From: a virus
Reading direction: 5' to 3' (one strand)
IMG/VR virus record: IMGVR_UViG_3300027708_001750
Span: 1 to 32,083 of that record
DNA: 32,083 nt
Part shown: one piece after another, positions 1-8,707 of the stretch
Numbering within the stretch: the stretch's first letter is position 1
Layout of the letters: every line of letters begins with the position of its first letter
The notes under the pieces: generated by a model
What the model was told of the DNA's origin: nothing
Seen by the model: the letters and a program-made list of their open reading frames with translations, nothing else
The model's database searches: none
Program-made: the position numbers and the translations under genes

Positions 1-411
1 CGCATGGCCGTTAGATTTGCTGATGTTGTGCTACACGAAGTAGTACATCAACGCCAATTCCGTGCTAGAAATTTTAAGAATATTCCCGGCTATCAAAGTA
101 CAGCAGAATACGCCAAAGAGCGTAAGCGACAAGAGTACTATGGAGACCGAGATGAAATGGGTGCCCATGCATTTAATTGTGCATGTGAGTTACTCGATCG
201 ATTTGGTTACGATCCTACTACGATTGGCAAATACTTAGATTCAAATCAATGTCGTCGACATAAAAATTCTACTTGGAATGATTATTTGAAAGCATTTGAT
301 TGGAATCACAATCATCCAATTATACGCAGAATGAGAAATTTAATCATGCGTAATTTGGAAAATGCCTACTACGGCAAGCCATTTAAGACCACAAACCACT
401 TGACATACTGA
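1..411 (+). CDS. HExxH putative metallopeptidase, possibly 5'-partial
   Basis: The first ATG in view is at position 4, but the frame is open to the window edge, so the true start may lie upstream. From that ATG the protein has 135 residues. It contains a zincin-type HEVVH motif (His11, Glu12, His15). About 35 residues later comes DEMGAHAF, whose Glu51 could be a third metal ligand. This arrangement is typical of small phage proteins with a metallopeptidase-like fold, but no family can be named with certainty. The C-terminal half is rich in Asn, Arg and aromatics, with no signal peptide or membrane segment. It ends just inside the promoter of the ligase operon, so it belongs to an upstream unit. 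The metal-site reading comes from motif spacing only; substrate is unknown. Confidence 0.6.
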   Translation, partial: RMAVRFADVVLHEVVHQRQFRARNFKNIPGYQSTAEYAKERKRQEYYGDRDEMGAHAFNCACELLDRFGYDPTTIGKYLDSNQCRRHKNSTWNDYLKAFDWNHNHPIIRRMRNLIMRNLENAYYGKPFKTTNHLTY

Positions 412-428
412 TAATTACACTGTATAAT
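400..428 (+). promoter_or_regulatory. Consensus sigma70 promoter of the ligase/radical SAM operon
   Basis: TTGACA (400-405) and TATAAT (423-428) are separated by exactly 17 bases, a perfect host-type sigma70 promoter. It overlaps the end of the HExxH gene and lies 32 bases before the ligase start. No equally good promoter was seen before 10220, so it probably drives everything from 461 to 10223, as an early or middle unit read by host RNA polymerase. Confidence 0.85.
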
Positions 429-460
429 ATAAACTTATACAGTTAACTATCGGAGTAAAC

Positions 461-1786
461 ATGAGCGTTTGTGCTAGTCATATTTGGGATTTGGAAAGTC
501 ATCCTTCCCGTCTAAACAAAGAAGCCATAATTGAAGCCATTGCCCAGTCAGGCAATAAGGAATTTTTTGAAGGCTGTCGTCTAGCTCTTGATCCTATGAT
601 AACTTTTGGTATTAAACAAGTTCCGGAGAAAACAGATGAAGATGGTCCTAGTTTACCTTGGGACAGTTTTACTCTCGCTCTTACTGGCTTTGTCACACGT
701 CAAGTTACTGGTAACACAGCACGTGATGTAATTGCCGCTATGATGAAAAGCGCCACTAAGAAAGAGTGGAATGGATGGTATCGACGCATACTGATCAAAG
801 ACTTGCGTTGCGGTACCAGTGAAAAAACAATCAACAAAGTAGTGGAAAAGAAATATGCTAGCTATGCTATTCCTGTATTCGGTTGTCAGCTTGCTCACGA
901 TAGTGCTAATCACGAGAGCAAGGTATCAGGCAAAAAACTTATCGAAGTTAAACTCGACGGAGTTAGAGTACTTACTATTGTACGTAGCGATGGTCGGGTG
1001 GATATGTTCAGTCGAAATGGTAAAGAACTTGTTAATTTTCCACACATTGTAGAACAGATTAGTCGTGTGGTCAAAACACACGGATCTAGCAACAATATGG
1101 ATGTTGTACTAGACGGTGAAATTATGTCGTCTAGTTTCCAAGATTTGATGAAGCAAGTACATCGCAAGGACAATGTTGAAGCAGGCGATGCAGTTCTTAA
1201 TTTGTTTGACGTTATTCCTTTAGAAGAATTTGAAAAAGGTTTTTGGGATAAGACACAAACTACTCGTAGCGATATGGTCTACTACTGGCACAAAACTTAT
1301 AAAGACATGTTGCCTAATGTAGCAGTTGTTGGACACGAACTTGTAGACTTAGATACCGATGAAGGCCAAACTCGTTACAAAGAAATTAATGCCAAGGCAA
1401 TTGCTGGCGGATATGAAGGCATTATGCTCAAAGACCCAGAAGCACCTTACGAATGCAAACGTAGTGTGGCCTGGCTGAAGTTAAAGCCTTTCATTGAAGT
1501 AAGTCTTGCTATTGTTGAAGTAGAAGAAGGTACAGGTAAGAATGTGGGCAAACTAGGCGCATTTGTATGCGAGGGAGATGATGATGGTAAACTTATTAGA
1601 GTCAATGTCGGAAGCGGATTTAGCGATGATAATCGCTCTACTTATTGGTCCGGTCGGGATAACCTTATCGGTAATGTTGTCGAAGTACGTGCAGACGCTG
1701 TTACACAAAATCAAGACGGATCATACAGTTTAAGGTTTCCACGTTTTAAAGGATTCCGCGGCTTTGTGCCCGGAGAGAAAATTTAA
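461..1786 (+). CDS. lig: ATP-dependent DNA ligase, T4 type
   Basis: This 441-residue protein seals nicks in duplex DNA through an AMP-lysine intermediate, in phage replication and repair. The nucleotidyltransferase motifs are complete: motif I KLDG with catalytic Lys164, FSRNG near residue 183, motif III VVLDGEI (about 215-221), motif IV YEGIMLK (about 318-324) and motif V WLKLK (about 338-342). About 160 residues precede motif I, matching the N-terminal DNA-binding domain of T4 ligase (catalytic Lys159) rather than the short T7 enzyme. The C-terminal 100 residues fit the OB-fold domain. The ATG at 461 has GGAG at 452-455. It is the first gene of the operon behind the 400-428 promoter. All key residues are present, so it should be active. 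Confidence 0.95.
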   Translation: MSVCASHIWDLESHPSRLNKEAIIEAIAQSGNKEFFEGCRLALDPMITFGIKQVPEKTDEDGPSLPWDSFTLALTGFVTRQVTGNTARDVIAAMMKSATKKEWNGWYRRILIKDLRCGTSEKTINKVVEKKYASYAIPVFGCQLAHDSANHESKVSGKKLIEVKLDGVRVLTIVRSDGRVDMFSRNGKELVNFPHIVEQISRVVKTHGSSNNMDVVLDGEIMSSSFQDLMKQVHRKDNVEAGDAVLNLFDVIPLEEFEKGFWDKTQTTRSDMVYYWHKTYKDMLPNVAVVGHELVDLDTDEGQTRYKEINAKAIAGGYEGIMLKDPEAPYECKRSVAWLKLKPFIEVSLAIVEVEEGTGKNVGKLGAFVCEGDDDGKLIRVNVGSGFSDDNRSTYWSGRDNLIGNVVEVRADAVTQNQDGSYSLRFPRFKGFRGFVPGEKI

Positions 1787-1795
1787 AAGGAATTT

Positions 1796-2161
1796 ATGAT
1801 GAATCCATTTCGTGATCAAGAAAAGTTTATGAAGGCTTGCGGCCAAACAGTTGGCGGCGAGTTTAATGAAGATCAATTTAATTTATATGTTAATCTAATT
1901 GAAGAAGAAGCAAATGAACTGGCTGATGCTATTCGAGCGCATGATCAATTAGAAACGCTTGATGCACTAGTTGATATTTTGGTTGTTACTATTGGTGCTA
2001 TCCATAGTATGGGGTCGGATGCTGAGGGTGCATGGAAAGAAGTTATGAGTACTAACTTTGCAAAAATTGATAAAGAAACTGGTCTAGTACGTAAGCGTGA
2101 AGATGGCAAAGTATTGAAGCCGATTGGTTGGGTTCCGCCCGATCTAAAACCGTTTGTTTAA
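1796..2161 (+). CDS. MazG-like nucleotide pyrophosphohydrolase
   Basis: This 121-residue all-alpha protein carries the MazG/PRA-PH signature: EEEANEL (Glu36-38, Glu41) followed by ETLDALVDIL (Glu53, Asp56, Asp60), which together bind the metal ion. Such enzymes hydrolyse NTPs or dNTPs to the monophosphate; phage versions are thought to clean the nucleotide pool or adjust alarmone levels. The C-terminal STNFAKID and GWVPPDL segments are typical of short single-domain phage members. AAAAGGAA (1785-1792) precedes two consecutive ATG codons (1796 and 1799), and either could be used. It lies 9 bases after the ligase stop in the same operon. The fold assignment is secure; the exact substrate is not. 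Confidence 0.85.
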   Translation: MMNPFRDQEKFMKACGQTVGGEFNEDQFNLYVNLIEEEANELADAIRAHDQLETLDALVDILVVTIGAIHSMGSDAEGAWKEVMSTNFAKIDKETGLVRKREDGKVLKPIGWVPPDLKPFV

Positions 2162-2170
2162 GGAATTAAA

Positions 2171-3010
2171 ATGAGATCACACTATTGGACATGTAGCAAG
2201 TTTGCCGATTGGGTTCGTGGCACTGCCAAACTCAGTGCTGGCACGAGTGAAGAATGGGACAACTGGACTAATGCGGCTCAAATGAAACACAACTTTCGTT
2301 ATTGGTTGGCCGAAGAAGGAATTGATTATGTTCAAAAATTTGTATATTATATACCGGACAAACTAAATGACATACGCTATTATATTAATAATCGCTGGGT
2401 TTCTCACAGCCATGCTCTTACCGCACATCCTCGAGACATCAAACCGGGTAATTGGAGCGATGTTGGCAATCGCTTTCTTCCTTGCATGTTCAATGAGCTT
2501 GTGGATTTTGTTGAAATAGAACAAGCATGGCATCACTGCATGTGGAGTGATGATGCTAAAACCGAATTCGAAGTGCCTTGGTGGCGTAGTGGGTGGTTAC
2601 GACTACGTACATGGCGCAGTCCAGAAGCTGGCATGGAATATCTCAAGTGGGCCAGCGGACTCGTAGTAGACGAAAACATGGGGTCTAATCCTAGTGAAAA
2701 AGGATACGGTGAGCCAACTTACCAAGCCAAGTCCGCTAAGGAAATTATTGAGCTGTATACCTGGTGGACTGTTACCTATCGCAATCGTCCAGATCCATAT
2801 GAAGCAAGTGGTTGGAGTGCGTATTGTGACGCTATGCGAGTAAAGTATCCAGGCAGTTTCTTTTCTAGTCTAAACAGCAAGGATGCTGAAGATCGTAAAG
2901 CCAGCGACAAGGCACATAAACTGCTTACTAAGATTGAAAAGGCTTACGAAAAGGAAGATGAAGAAATGATGATTCGTCTTATTAAAATTAGACAAAGTCT
3001 TTGGACCTAA
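2171..3010 (+). CDS. Conserved-looking phage protein, unknown function, Trp-rich
   Basis: The 279-residue product is not recognised. It is unusually rich in tryptophan and tyrosine, for example YWTCSKFADWVRGT near the N-terminus, PWWRSGWLRLRTWRS in the middle and ELYTWWTVTYRNRPDP near residue 200. It ends in a charged helix (about residues 240-279). There is no signal peptide, no transmembrane segment and no clear catalytic motif. The ATG follows TAAGGAATTAAA, a usable ribosome site, 9 bases after the MazG-like gene. Its stop overlaps the first radical SAM start as TAATG, implying translational coupling. It might be a partner of the radical SAM block or simply a core phage gene. Confidence 0.75.
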   Translation: MRSHYWTCSKFADWVRGTAKLSAGTSEEWDNWTNAAQMKHNFRYWLAEEGIDYVQKFVYYIPDKLNDIRYYINNRWVSHSHALTAHPRDIKPGNWSDVGNRFLPCMFNELVDFVEIEQAWHHCMWSDDAKTEFEVPWWRSGWLRLRTWRSPEAGMEYLKWASGLVVDENMGSNPSEKGYGEPTYQAKSAKEIIELYTWWTVTYRNRPDPYEASGWSAYCDAMRVKYPGSFFSSLNSKDAEDRKASDKAHKLLTKIEKAYEKEDEEMMIRLIKIRQSLWT

Positions 3011-4422
3011 TGAAGGGCGATGAAGTAACTAACATAAACGGCCGATTCGAATCAAAATACCTAAATGATTCCGAGTCGGTCTTTTCTGCCCTTAATGAAG
3101 TCAGCCCTAGTTTTTGTCTTGCCAAGTGGTATAACGTAAGCATACACATACCCACAGGCCGTACACACAGTTGTTATCATCCTCCCACACATCAGATTCC
3201 TCTAAAGGAAATCGCCATTGATGTGTCAGCACTACACAATACCCGGTATAAAAAGAATCAGCGCAAGCTCATGCTTAAAGGTGAACGTCCGATCGAGTGC
3301 GGATTTTGCTGGCAAATTGAAGATAGTGGCACACAGTTAAGCGACCGTGCCTATCGTAGCAAGGATGTTTACGAACCAGGACTTATAGAGGAAGCACTTA
3401 CTATAGAGAATCCTAATCCACGCTATGTGGAAGTAAACTTCAATCAAGCCTGCAACTTAAAATGTAGTTACTGCTCGCCACACCTAAGTACAGAGTGGAA
3501 CAAAGAGATAGACCGACACGGTGCGTATCAGTTAGCTGATGGCAAAACGCATAACGACACACAATGGATGAAGAACCAAAATATGGTTCCTAACAACAGT
3601 TTAGACAATCCGTACTTGCTGGCATTTTGGGAATGGTTGCCTAGTATATACCCAACGTTACATACGTTTCGTATGACCGGCGGCGAACCTCTAATGGATA
3701 AGAATACGTTTCGTATGTTTGACTATGTTAAGGAGCACCCAAGTGAAAAGCTACATCTAAGTATTACGTCTAACTGTTGTCCGCCCAAAGGGCAATGGGG
3801 CAAGTTTATGACCAGTTTGAAAGAAATTACAGACAAGGATGCTATCAATCACTTTATGTTGTTCTGTAGTTTAGACAGCTGGGGCGCACAAGCAGAGTAT
3901 ATTCGTAACGGGCTTGACTTTTGTACCTTATATACCAATATAACTGACTATTTGAAAAACAGTCGCAAGCATAGCCTTACCTTTATTATCACATTTAACG
4001 CACTGAGCTATACAGGCTTTGTTAAGTACATTGAGAACATACACAAGTTACGTCAAGAACACAATACAGACAGACAACTAGTTTGGTTTGATATTCCCAT
4101 GCTGAATGATCCTATGTGGATGAATCCTAAACTGCTACCAGATATGGTAACTGAGTTAGAACGTGCTATGGCATTTATGAAGACTAATGAAGAAGGCGAA
4201 CATAATCGCTTTAAGGGCTTTAAAGATTTTGAAATTAGTAAAGTACAACGACTAATTGATTGGGTGAAGAATGACAGCAAGTTTGACAGAGCAACAGCAA
4301 TGAAAAACTTTTACTTGTTCTTTAGCCAGCATGACGAACGCAGGGGAACAAGTTTTTTAAATACATTCCCTGAACTAACAAACTTTTGGAACAACTGTGA
4401 ACAAAAAACATTACGAAACTGA
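3010..4422 (+). CDS. Radical SAM protein 1 of 4, with N-terminal cysteine cluster
   Basis: This is a 470-residue radical SAM enzyme. The core motif is CNLKCSYC (Cys148, Cys152, Cys155; CX3CX2C), which ligates the [4Fe-4S] cluster that cleaves SAM; MTGGEPL is the SAM-binding glycine motif. Before the core, Cys36, Cys55, Cys97 and Cys100 (FCLAKW, HSCYHPP, ECGFCW) form a C...C...CxxC set suited to an auxiliary Fe-S cluster, as in 'twitch' or SPASM-type enzymes, although here it is N-terminal. Start chosen at ATG 3010 (TAATG overlap with the previous stop) rather than an in-frame TTG at 3001. It ends 26 bases inside gene 2. The family is clear; substrate and product are unknown. Confidence 0.85.
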   Translation: MKGDEVTNINGRFESKYLNDSESVFSALNEVSPSFCLAKWYNVSIHIPTGRTHSCYHPPTHQIPLKEIAIDVSALHNTRYKKNQRKLMLKGERPIECGFCWQIEDSGTQLSDRAYRSKDVYEPGLIEEALTIENPNPRYVEVNFNQACNLKCSYCSPHLSTEWNKEIDRHGAYQLADGKTHNDTQWMKNQNMVPNNSLDNPYLLAFWEWLPSIYPTLHTFRMTGGEPLMDKNTFRMFDYVKEHPSEKLHLSITSNCCPPKGQWGKFMTSLKEITDKDAINHFMLFCSLDSWGAQAEYIRNGLDFCTLYTNITDYLKNSRKHSLTFIITFNALSYTGFVKYIENIHKLRQEHNTDRQLVWFDIPMLNDPMWMNPKLLPDMVTELERAMAFMKTNEEGEHNRFKGFKDFEISKVQRLIDWVKNDSKFDRATAMKNFYLFFSQHDERRGTSFLNTFPELTNFWNNCEQKTLRN

Positions 4423-5752
4423 TTTAGATTATAAAAAGCGTTTGATAGACCGCATCAGTCCTACGTACTGTGGTGCTAAATGGTACAACGCTACTATCTG
4501 GCTTGGCTCGGGACGTACAACGTCTTGTCATCATCCACCTGCACATAATGTTAGTGTTAAAGAAGTTGTTATCAACTTTAAAGCACTACATAATACAGCA
4601 CAAAAGAAAGACGATAGACGTAAAATGCTAGCTGGTGAAAGACCCGAAGGCTGTGACTACTGCTGGCGTATCGAAGACATGGGTACAGACAAAGTAAGTG
4701 ATCGTGTTTATAAAACTGTAGCATACAATGACGAGTCCAATTTATTGGCCGCGCAAACACCTATAGATCAAGATGTTGATTTGCAAACACTTGAGATAGC
4801 ATTTGACCGCACTTGTCAGTTTGCCTGCTCGTATTGTAATCCGGCATTCAGTACAACCTGGGTTAAAGACATTAAAGTTAAAGGGCCTTACAAGGATCTA
4901 ACTACAGACGGCCGTGGACATTTTACACACATCCACGAACACGACCAACTATATGACTTTCACGAAACTAATCCTTACATTGAAGCGTTCTTTGCTTGGT
5001 GGGATGATAGCCTGCATCGTACACTCAGAGAGTTGCGCATTACAGGTGGTGAGCCACTAATGAGTGGGCATACTTGGAAACTCATTGACTGGTTTAAAGA
5101 AAATAAAAACAAAAGTAAAACAGAACTTGCCATCAACAGCAACTTAGGTTTTGACAGAGAACTGGTAGATAGATTGCTTACATCAACTGAAGGTATTGCG
5201 TTATCTGTATATACTAGCAATGAAAGTATGTTTGGACAAGCAGAATACATTCGTGATGGGTTAAAATGGTCACAATGGTTAAACAATGTTACATATTTGT
5301 TAGAAAGCAAACGGCTTAAAAATTTAAACATCATGTGTACTATTAACGCATTATGTTTGGACAGTTTACCGGAGTTTCTTGATTTGATTGCTGGATTAAA
5401 ACGCAAATATGGTTGGCAAAGTCTTTACATTAGTCTAAACATCATGCGCTTTCCTAGTTTTCAAGGTCCATTAGTACTGCCTGAACACTTACGCCAATAC
5501 TATAAGAACAGACTTATTGAATGGAATGAATCGAATAAGGATGAAAAACTGTTTGGTGAATTTGAACTTAATCATCTTGAACGTTTAATTGATTATCTTG
5601 ACATTGTTAAGACTCCGCACAGCGAAGGCTTTGAGCTTGTTAGTCATCAAAAAGATTTTAAAGGTTTTTACGAACAATATGATGTACGTAGGGGTAAGGA
5701 TTTCCGCAAGACATTCAGCCCAATTATGTTGGAGTGGTATGAATCCATTTAG
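4397..5752 (+). CDS. Radical SAM protein 2 of 4, paralogue
   Basis: A 451-residue paralogue of its neighbours. The N-terminal set is Cys25 (TYCGAKW), Cys44 (SCHHPP), Cys86 and Cys89 (GCDYCW). The radical SAM core is CQFACSYC (Cys140, Cys144, Cys147), followed by LRITGGEPLMS. The GTG start at 4397 has GGA at 4388-4390 and lies inside the end of gene 1; no in-frame ATG occurs until after the first CxxC region, so GTG is the only start that keeps the whole N-terminal domain. The last residues, EWYESI, overlap the ribosome site and start of gene 3. Shared wording with gene 1 (SCHHPP, ALHNT, GERP, CW.IED) shows tandem duplication followed by strong divergence. Confidence 0.85.
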   Translation: MNKKHYETDLDYKKRLIDRISPTYCGAKWYNATIWLGSGRTTSCHHPPAHNVSVKEVVINFKALHNTAQKKDDRRKMLAGERPEGCDYCWRIEDMGTDKVSDRVYKTVAYNDESNLLAAQTPIDQDVDLQTLEIAFDRTCQFACSYCNPAFSTTWVKDIKVKGPYKDLTTDGRGHFTHIHEHDQLYDFHETNPYIEAFFAWWDDSLHRTLRELRITGGEPLMSGHTWKLIDWFKENKNKSKTELAINSNLGFDRELVDRLLTSTEGIALSVYTSNESMFGQAEYIRDGLKWSQWLNNVTYLLESKRLKNLNIMCTINALCLDSLPEFLDLIAGLKRKYGWQSLYISLNIMRFPSFQGPLVLPEHLRQYYKNRLIEWNESNKDEKLFGEFELNHLERLIDYLDIVKTPHSEGFELVSHQKDFKGFYEQYDVRRGKDFRKTFSPIMLEWYESI

Positions 5753-7025
5753 ACAATTTACTTCTGAAGGCAAACAAGATGCTATAAGTCCTACCTATTG
5801 TGCGGCTAAATGGTTTGAAGGAACTATTTGGCTACATAAGGGCATGACTGCCAGTTGTCATCATACTCCACTGGATAGTATTGATTTGGATATTAATTTT
5901 CCTAGTTCGTTATTTAATACCACAAACAAAATAATAGACAGAGCAGGAATGTTAAGTGGGGTCAAAGTAGAAGGTTGTAATTATTGCTGGAATATTGAAG
6001 ACAAGGGTGGAATAAGCGATAGACGAATTAAATCTAAGTCGTTATTAAATAGTGTCCAATGGTACAAAAAGACTGATTTATTTCCTACACCAGTACAATT
6101 AGAAGTAGCGTTTGATCGTACTTGTAATTTAGCATGTGCATATTGCGGGCCGGCATTTAGTAGTAAATGGGCCAATGATATTAAACAAAACGGACCTTAT
6201 ACCAATTTAATTACAGACAGTAAGTATACCAACCCGGACAAAGTCATAGACGAAGATAATAATCCTTATGTTACAGCATTTTTTAACTGGTTACCAACCT
6301 TGTCAAAAACATTGAAAGTATTAAGGATCACCGGTGGAGAACCATTGATGAGTCCTAACTTTTGGAAATTTATTGATTATATTAACGAACACGGATTTGA
6401 TGGTGAACTACATATCAACACAAACCTTGTTAATCATAAAGGAGAAGTAAGTAGATTAATTGAAAAAACAAAAGATTTTAAGATTAGAATACATACCAGT
6501 TTGGAAAGTAGTTTAGATCAAGCAGAATATGTTCGATCAGGGTTTGATAAAAATGCCTGGCTTACTAGTGTTAATACTATCATGTTGCAAACCAATTGGA
6601 TCGTAAATGTTGCTACGGCTGTTAGTAGTTTTACTGTTTGGAATTATATTGATTATCTTGATCTTATGTTAATATATAAGCAAACACACGGAGATGATCG
6701 TGTAAGAGTTACTTGTAATTTTGTGAACTATCCGGTATTCATGCGCACCGATTTAATACCAAAAAATAAAAGAGAACCATTAGCTTTAGAAGTTAATGAA
6801 TGGTTAATCAAAAATAAAAAACATTTGAATAAAAATGAAATAGAACAAGTTGATCGATTTGTAACGGTTGTTGCCAGCAGTGAAAAAGCAACCAATGACA
6901 TCTATACTAAATTAGAAGATGCATTACAAGATTTAAAGACATTTGTTCCGCAGTACGATCAACGTCGTGACCAAAGTTATAAATGTTTAGACAATCGTTT
7001 TGTGGAGTGGTATGAGTCAATCTAA
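5739..7025 (+). CDS. Radical SAM protein 3 of 4, paralogue
   Basis: A 428-residue radical SAM paralogue. Auxiliary cysteines are Cys21 (TYCAAKW), Cys40 (SCHHTP), Cys80 and Cys83 (GCNYCW); the core is CNLACAYC (Cys129, Cys133, Cys136) with LRITGGEPLMS. The frame stays open upstream into gene 2, but the first sensible start is ATG 5739, with GGAG at 5731-5734; the GGAG and ATG are built from the codons for EWYES at the end of gene 2 (14-base overlap). The gene is more AT-rich than its neighbours. It ends with EWYESI like gene 2, and the same junction is reused to start gene 4. Substrate unknown. Confidence 0.85.
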   Translation: MNPFRQFTSEGKQDAISPTYCAAKWFEGTIWLHKGMTASCHHTPLDSIDLDINFPSSLFNTTNKIIDRAGMLSGVKVEGCNYCWNIEDKGGISDRRIKSKSLLNSVQWYKKTDLFPTPVQLEVAFDRTCNLACAYCGPAFSSKWANDIKQNGPYTNLITDSKYTNPDKVIDEDNNPYVTAFFNWLPTLSKTLKVLRITGGEPLMSPNFWKFIDYINEHGFDGELHINTNLVNHKGEVSRLIEKTKDFKIRIHTSLESSLDQAEYVRSGFDKNAWLTSVNTIMLQTNWIVNVATAVSSFTVWNYIDYLDLMLIYKQTHGDDRVRVTCNFVNYPVFMRTDLIPKNKREPLALEVNEWLIKNKKHLNKNEIEQVDRFVTVVASSEKATNDIYTKLEDALQDLKTFVPQYDQRRDQSYKCLDNRFVEWYESI

Positions 7026-8190
7026 TTGGTACTGTAAATTGCCATGGACTGGGTTCAGCAATGATCCAGACGGCAAGGTACGACCATGCTGTGTATACAA
7101 AGGTTACATTGTAGACGAACTAGGTAAGGAAATGTATGTACAGACTCACTCTGTTAAGGAAATCTTCAGCAGTAAGTATATGAAAGAATTACGTGAGGAG
7201 TTTAGAAGCGGAGGCAAACCTGCGGGCTGTTCTACTTGCATGGTAAATGAAGCCAATGGCTACACCAGCAAACGTAACATATACAGTGGTGCTATGGACT
7301 ATTCCAGCGAACCCGATGTGCCTGTTGAATATCAAATGATCTTGAGTAATGCCTGTAACCTAAAGTGCCGCAGTTGTAGTCCTAGCCACAGTAGCTTGTG
7401 GCAAGCAGAGCATAAAGTACTTTGGGGACACACTGGATTTAAAATGCCTCATGGACAAAGTGGAGAAAACGACAGCGTATTGTGGAGCAAGCGTGGCGAA
7501 TGGATGTCTAGTTTGCAACGACTGGAGATTGTTGGTGGCGAACCGTTTTATATCAAGCGGTGGCGCATCTTGTGGGAAGAACTGATCAGTCAAGGCTTGA
7601 GCAAACACATACAAATGGACATGAGCAGTAATGCTACCTTGTTTGAAGGCACAGTTGTTGAGAATCTCATTGCCAACTTCAAAGGTATTGGACTAGGACT
7701 CAGCGTGGATGGTATGGGCAAGGTGTTTAATTACTTGCGCCATCCTGGTATATGGGAAGAAGTTCGAGAGAACATGCTCAAGTATCATGAGATTAAACAG
7801 CGTAGTCCAGCAAGTTTTATCGTTAGCGTGAGCCACACCATAGGTTGGGTTAATGCGTGGGAACTTCCGGAATTCCATACCTTTATTAAAACTGAAACAC
7901 CCCAGTTTGTTATCTGGAACAACATCATACACAGTCCTGAACACATGGCCATATGGTGTATACCTGCTGGACTAAAGCAACGTATACAGGCCAAGTGGCG
8001 TGCCTATGACTGGGGCAAGTATAAAGATGACATCGAAGGTATAATTACCTACATGAACAGTCGTCAACCTACAGATGATGAATTGCGTAAACACTATACA
8101 ATATTTGCCACACATGATAAACTACGTGATGAAAACTTGCTGGCAATATTGCCAGCAGATATAGTAGAAGAGATCATACCCTATGCCTAA
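7012..8190 (+). CDS. Radical SAM protein 4 of 4, N-to-twitch type
   Basis: A 392-residue radical SAM protein closer to the common bacterial and phage form with a 'C.LPW...G..RPCC' opening. N-terminal cysteines are Cys8 (YCKLPW), Cys26-27 (RPCC), Cys73 and Cys76 (GCSTC); the core is CNLKCRSC (Cys115, Cys119, Cys122) followed by LEIVGGEPFY. The spacing of the four auxiliary cysteines matches proteins 1-3, so all share one architecture, but the sequence is the most divergent and it lacks the SCHH motif. ATG 7012 with GGAG 7004-7007 is chosen over an upstream TTG at 7000. It overlaps the next gene by 8 bases. It may act on a different substrate or step from proteins 1-3. Confidence 0.87.
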   Translation: MSQSNWYCKLPWTGFSNDPDGKVRPCCVYKGYIVDELGKEMYVQTHSVKEIFSSKYMKELREEFRSGGKPAGCSTCMVNEANGYTSKRNIYSGAMDYSSEPDVPVEYQMILSNACNLKCRSCSPSHSSLWQAEHKVLWGHTGFKMPHGQSGENDSVLWSKRGEWMSSLQRLEIVGGEPFYIKRWRILWEELISQGLSKHIQMDMSSNATLFEGTVVENLIANFKGIGLGLSVDGMGKVFNYLRHPGIWEEVRENMLKYHEIKQRSPASFIVSVSHTIGWVNAWELPEFHTFIKTETPQFVIWNNIIHSPEHMAIWCIPAGLKQRIQAKWRAYDWGKYKDDIEGIITYMNSRQPTDDELRKHYTIFATHDKLRDENLLAILPADIVEEIIPYA

Positions 8191-8707
8191 GATATGGATA
8201 TTCGGTGATAGTTTTGCGGCCAGCCAAAATAAACATGCCTGGACGCGATTATTAAATTGTCAAGTTATCAATCGGGCAAGCAATGGTAGTAGCGAATATA
8301 GAATCTGGAAGTCGTATCAAAAAGCAAAAAAAGATATCGACCCGAGCGATAAAATAATTTTTTGCCATACAAGTTACAGCCGTGTTTATTTAAAAAATAC
8401 AATTACTGATTTGATGAGTAGATGGTTGTCTTCACATCGATTCTGCGATATAATCATATCCGATATACAGCACAAACAAGAAATTAAATTTATCAAGATA
8501 CTTGACAGCATTTGGGATGATGTGTATTTCTACGACAACTATAACTTACTAGTAGAAGATTTAAAACGTGTACCTAACAGCATACATATAAATTTCTTTG
8601 AAAACGGTGTATACAGATCTGCATATCTATCGCATCTTGGCGATATAAATCATATGACTAAAGAAGGCAACTTAGTAATAGGTATGCATGTAGGGACACT
8701 TATATGA
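8183..8707 (+). CDS. SGNH-hydrolase-like protein 1
   Basis: A 174-residue protein with features of the SGNH/GDSL hydrolase fold. Block I is IFGDSFAAS with Ser10 as candidate nucleophile. NRASNGSSEYR (about 30-40) fits the oxyanion-loop block. The C-terminal LGDINHMTKEGN supplies Asp154 and His157 in a D-x-x-H arrangement. Family members deacylate lipids, acetylated sugars or peptidoglycan-linked glycans. There is no signal peptide, so it should act in the cytoplasm or be packaged. It overlaps radical SAM gene 4 by 8 bases and the next gene by ATGA. It is short for the family, and the central GxND block is not obvious, so activity is uncertain while the fold is likely. Confidence 0.65.
   Translation: MPKIWIFGDSFAASQNKHAWTRLLNCQVINRASNGSSEYRIWKSYQKAKKDIDPSDKIIFCHTSYSRVYLKNTITDLMSRWLSSHRFCDIIISDIQHKQEIKFIKILDSIWDDVYFYDNYNLLVEDLKRVPNSIHINFFENGVYRSAYLSHLGDINHMTKEGNLVIGMHVGTLI

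Noticed and set aside
101-106. GCWGC deficit as avoidance of the EcoP15I-type site CAGCAG
   Set aside because: CAGCAG itself occurs at 101-106. The missing word is GC followed by A or T then GC, a different specificity.
4975-5406. Minus-strand open frame of 143 codons inside radical SAM gene 2
   Set aside because: Antisense of a gene with intact catalytic motifs; no start signals of its own.
5589-5738. N-terminal extension of radical SAM protein 3 by about 50 residues
   Set aside because: It would start at a TTG inside gene 2, and the sequence is unlike any paralogue. ATG 5739 has GGAG in front and matches the gene 3/4 junction.
3010-8190. Radical SAM genes as QueE partners of the queD gene
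   Set aside because: They are about twice the usual QueE length, have N-terminal auxiliary cysteines and resemble each other rather than QueE; queD is in a separate unit.
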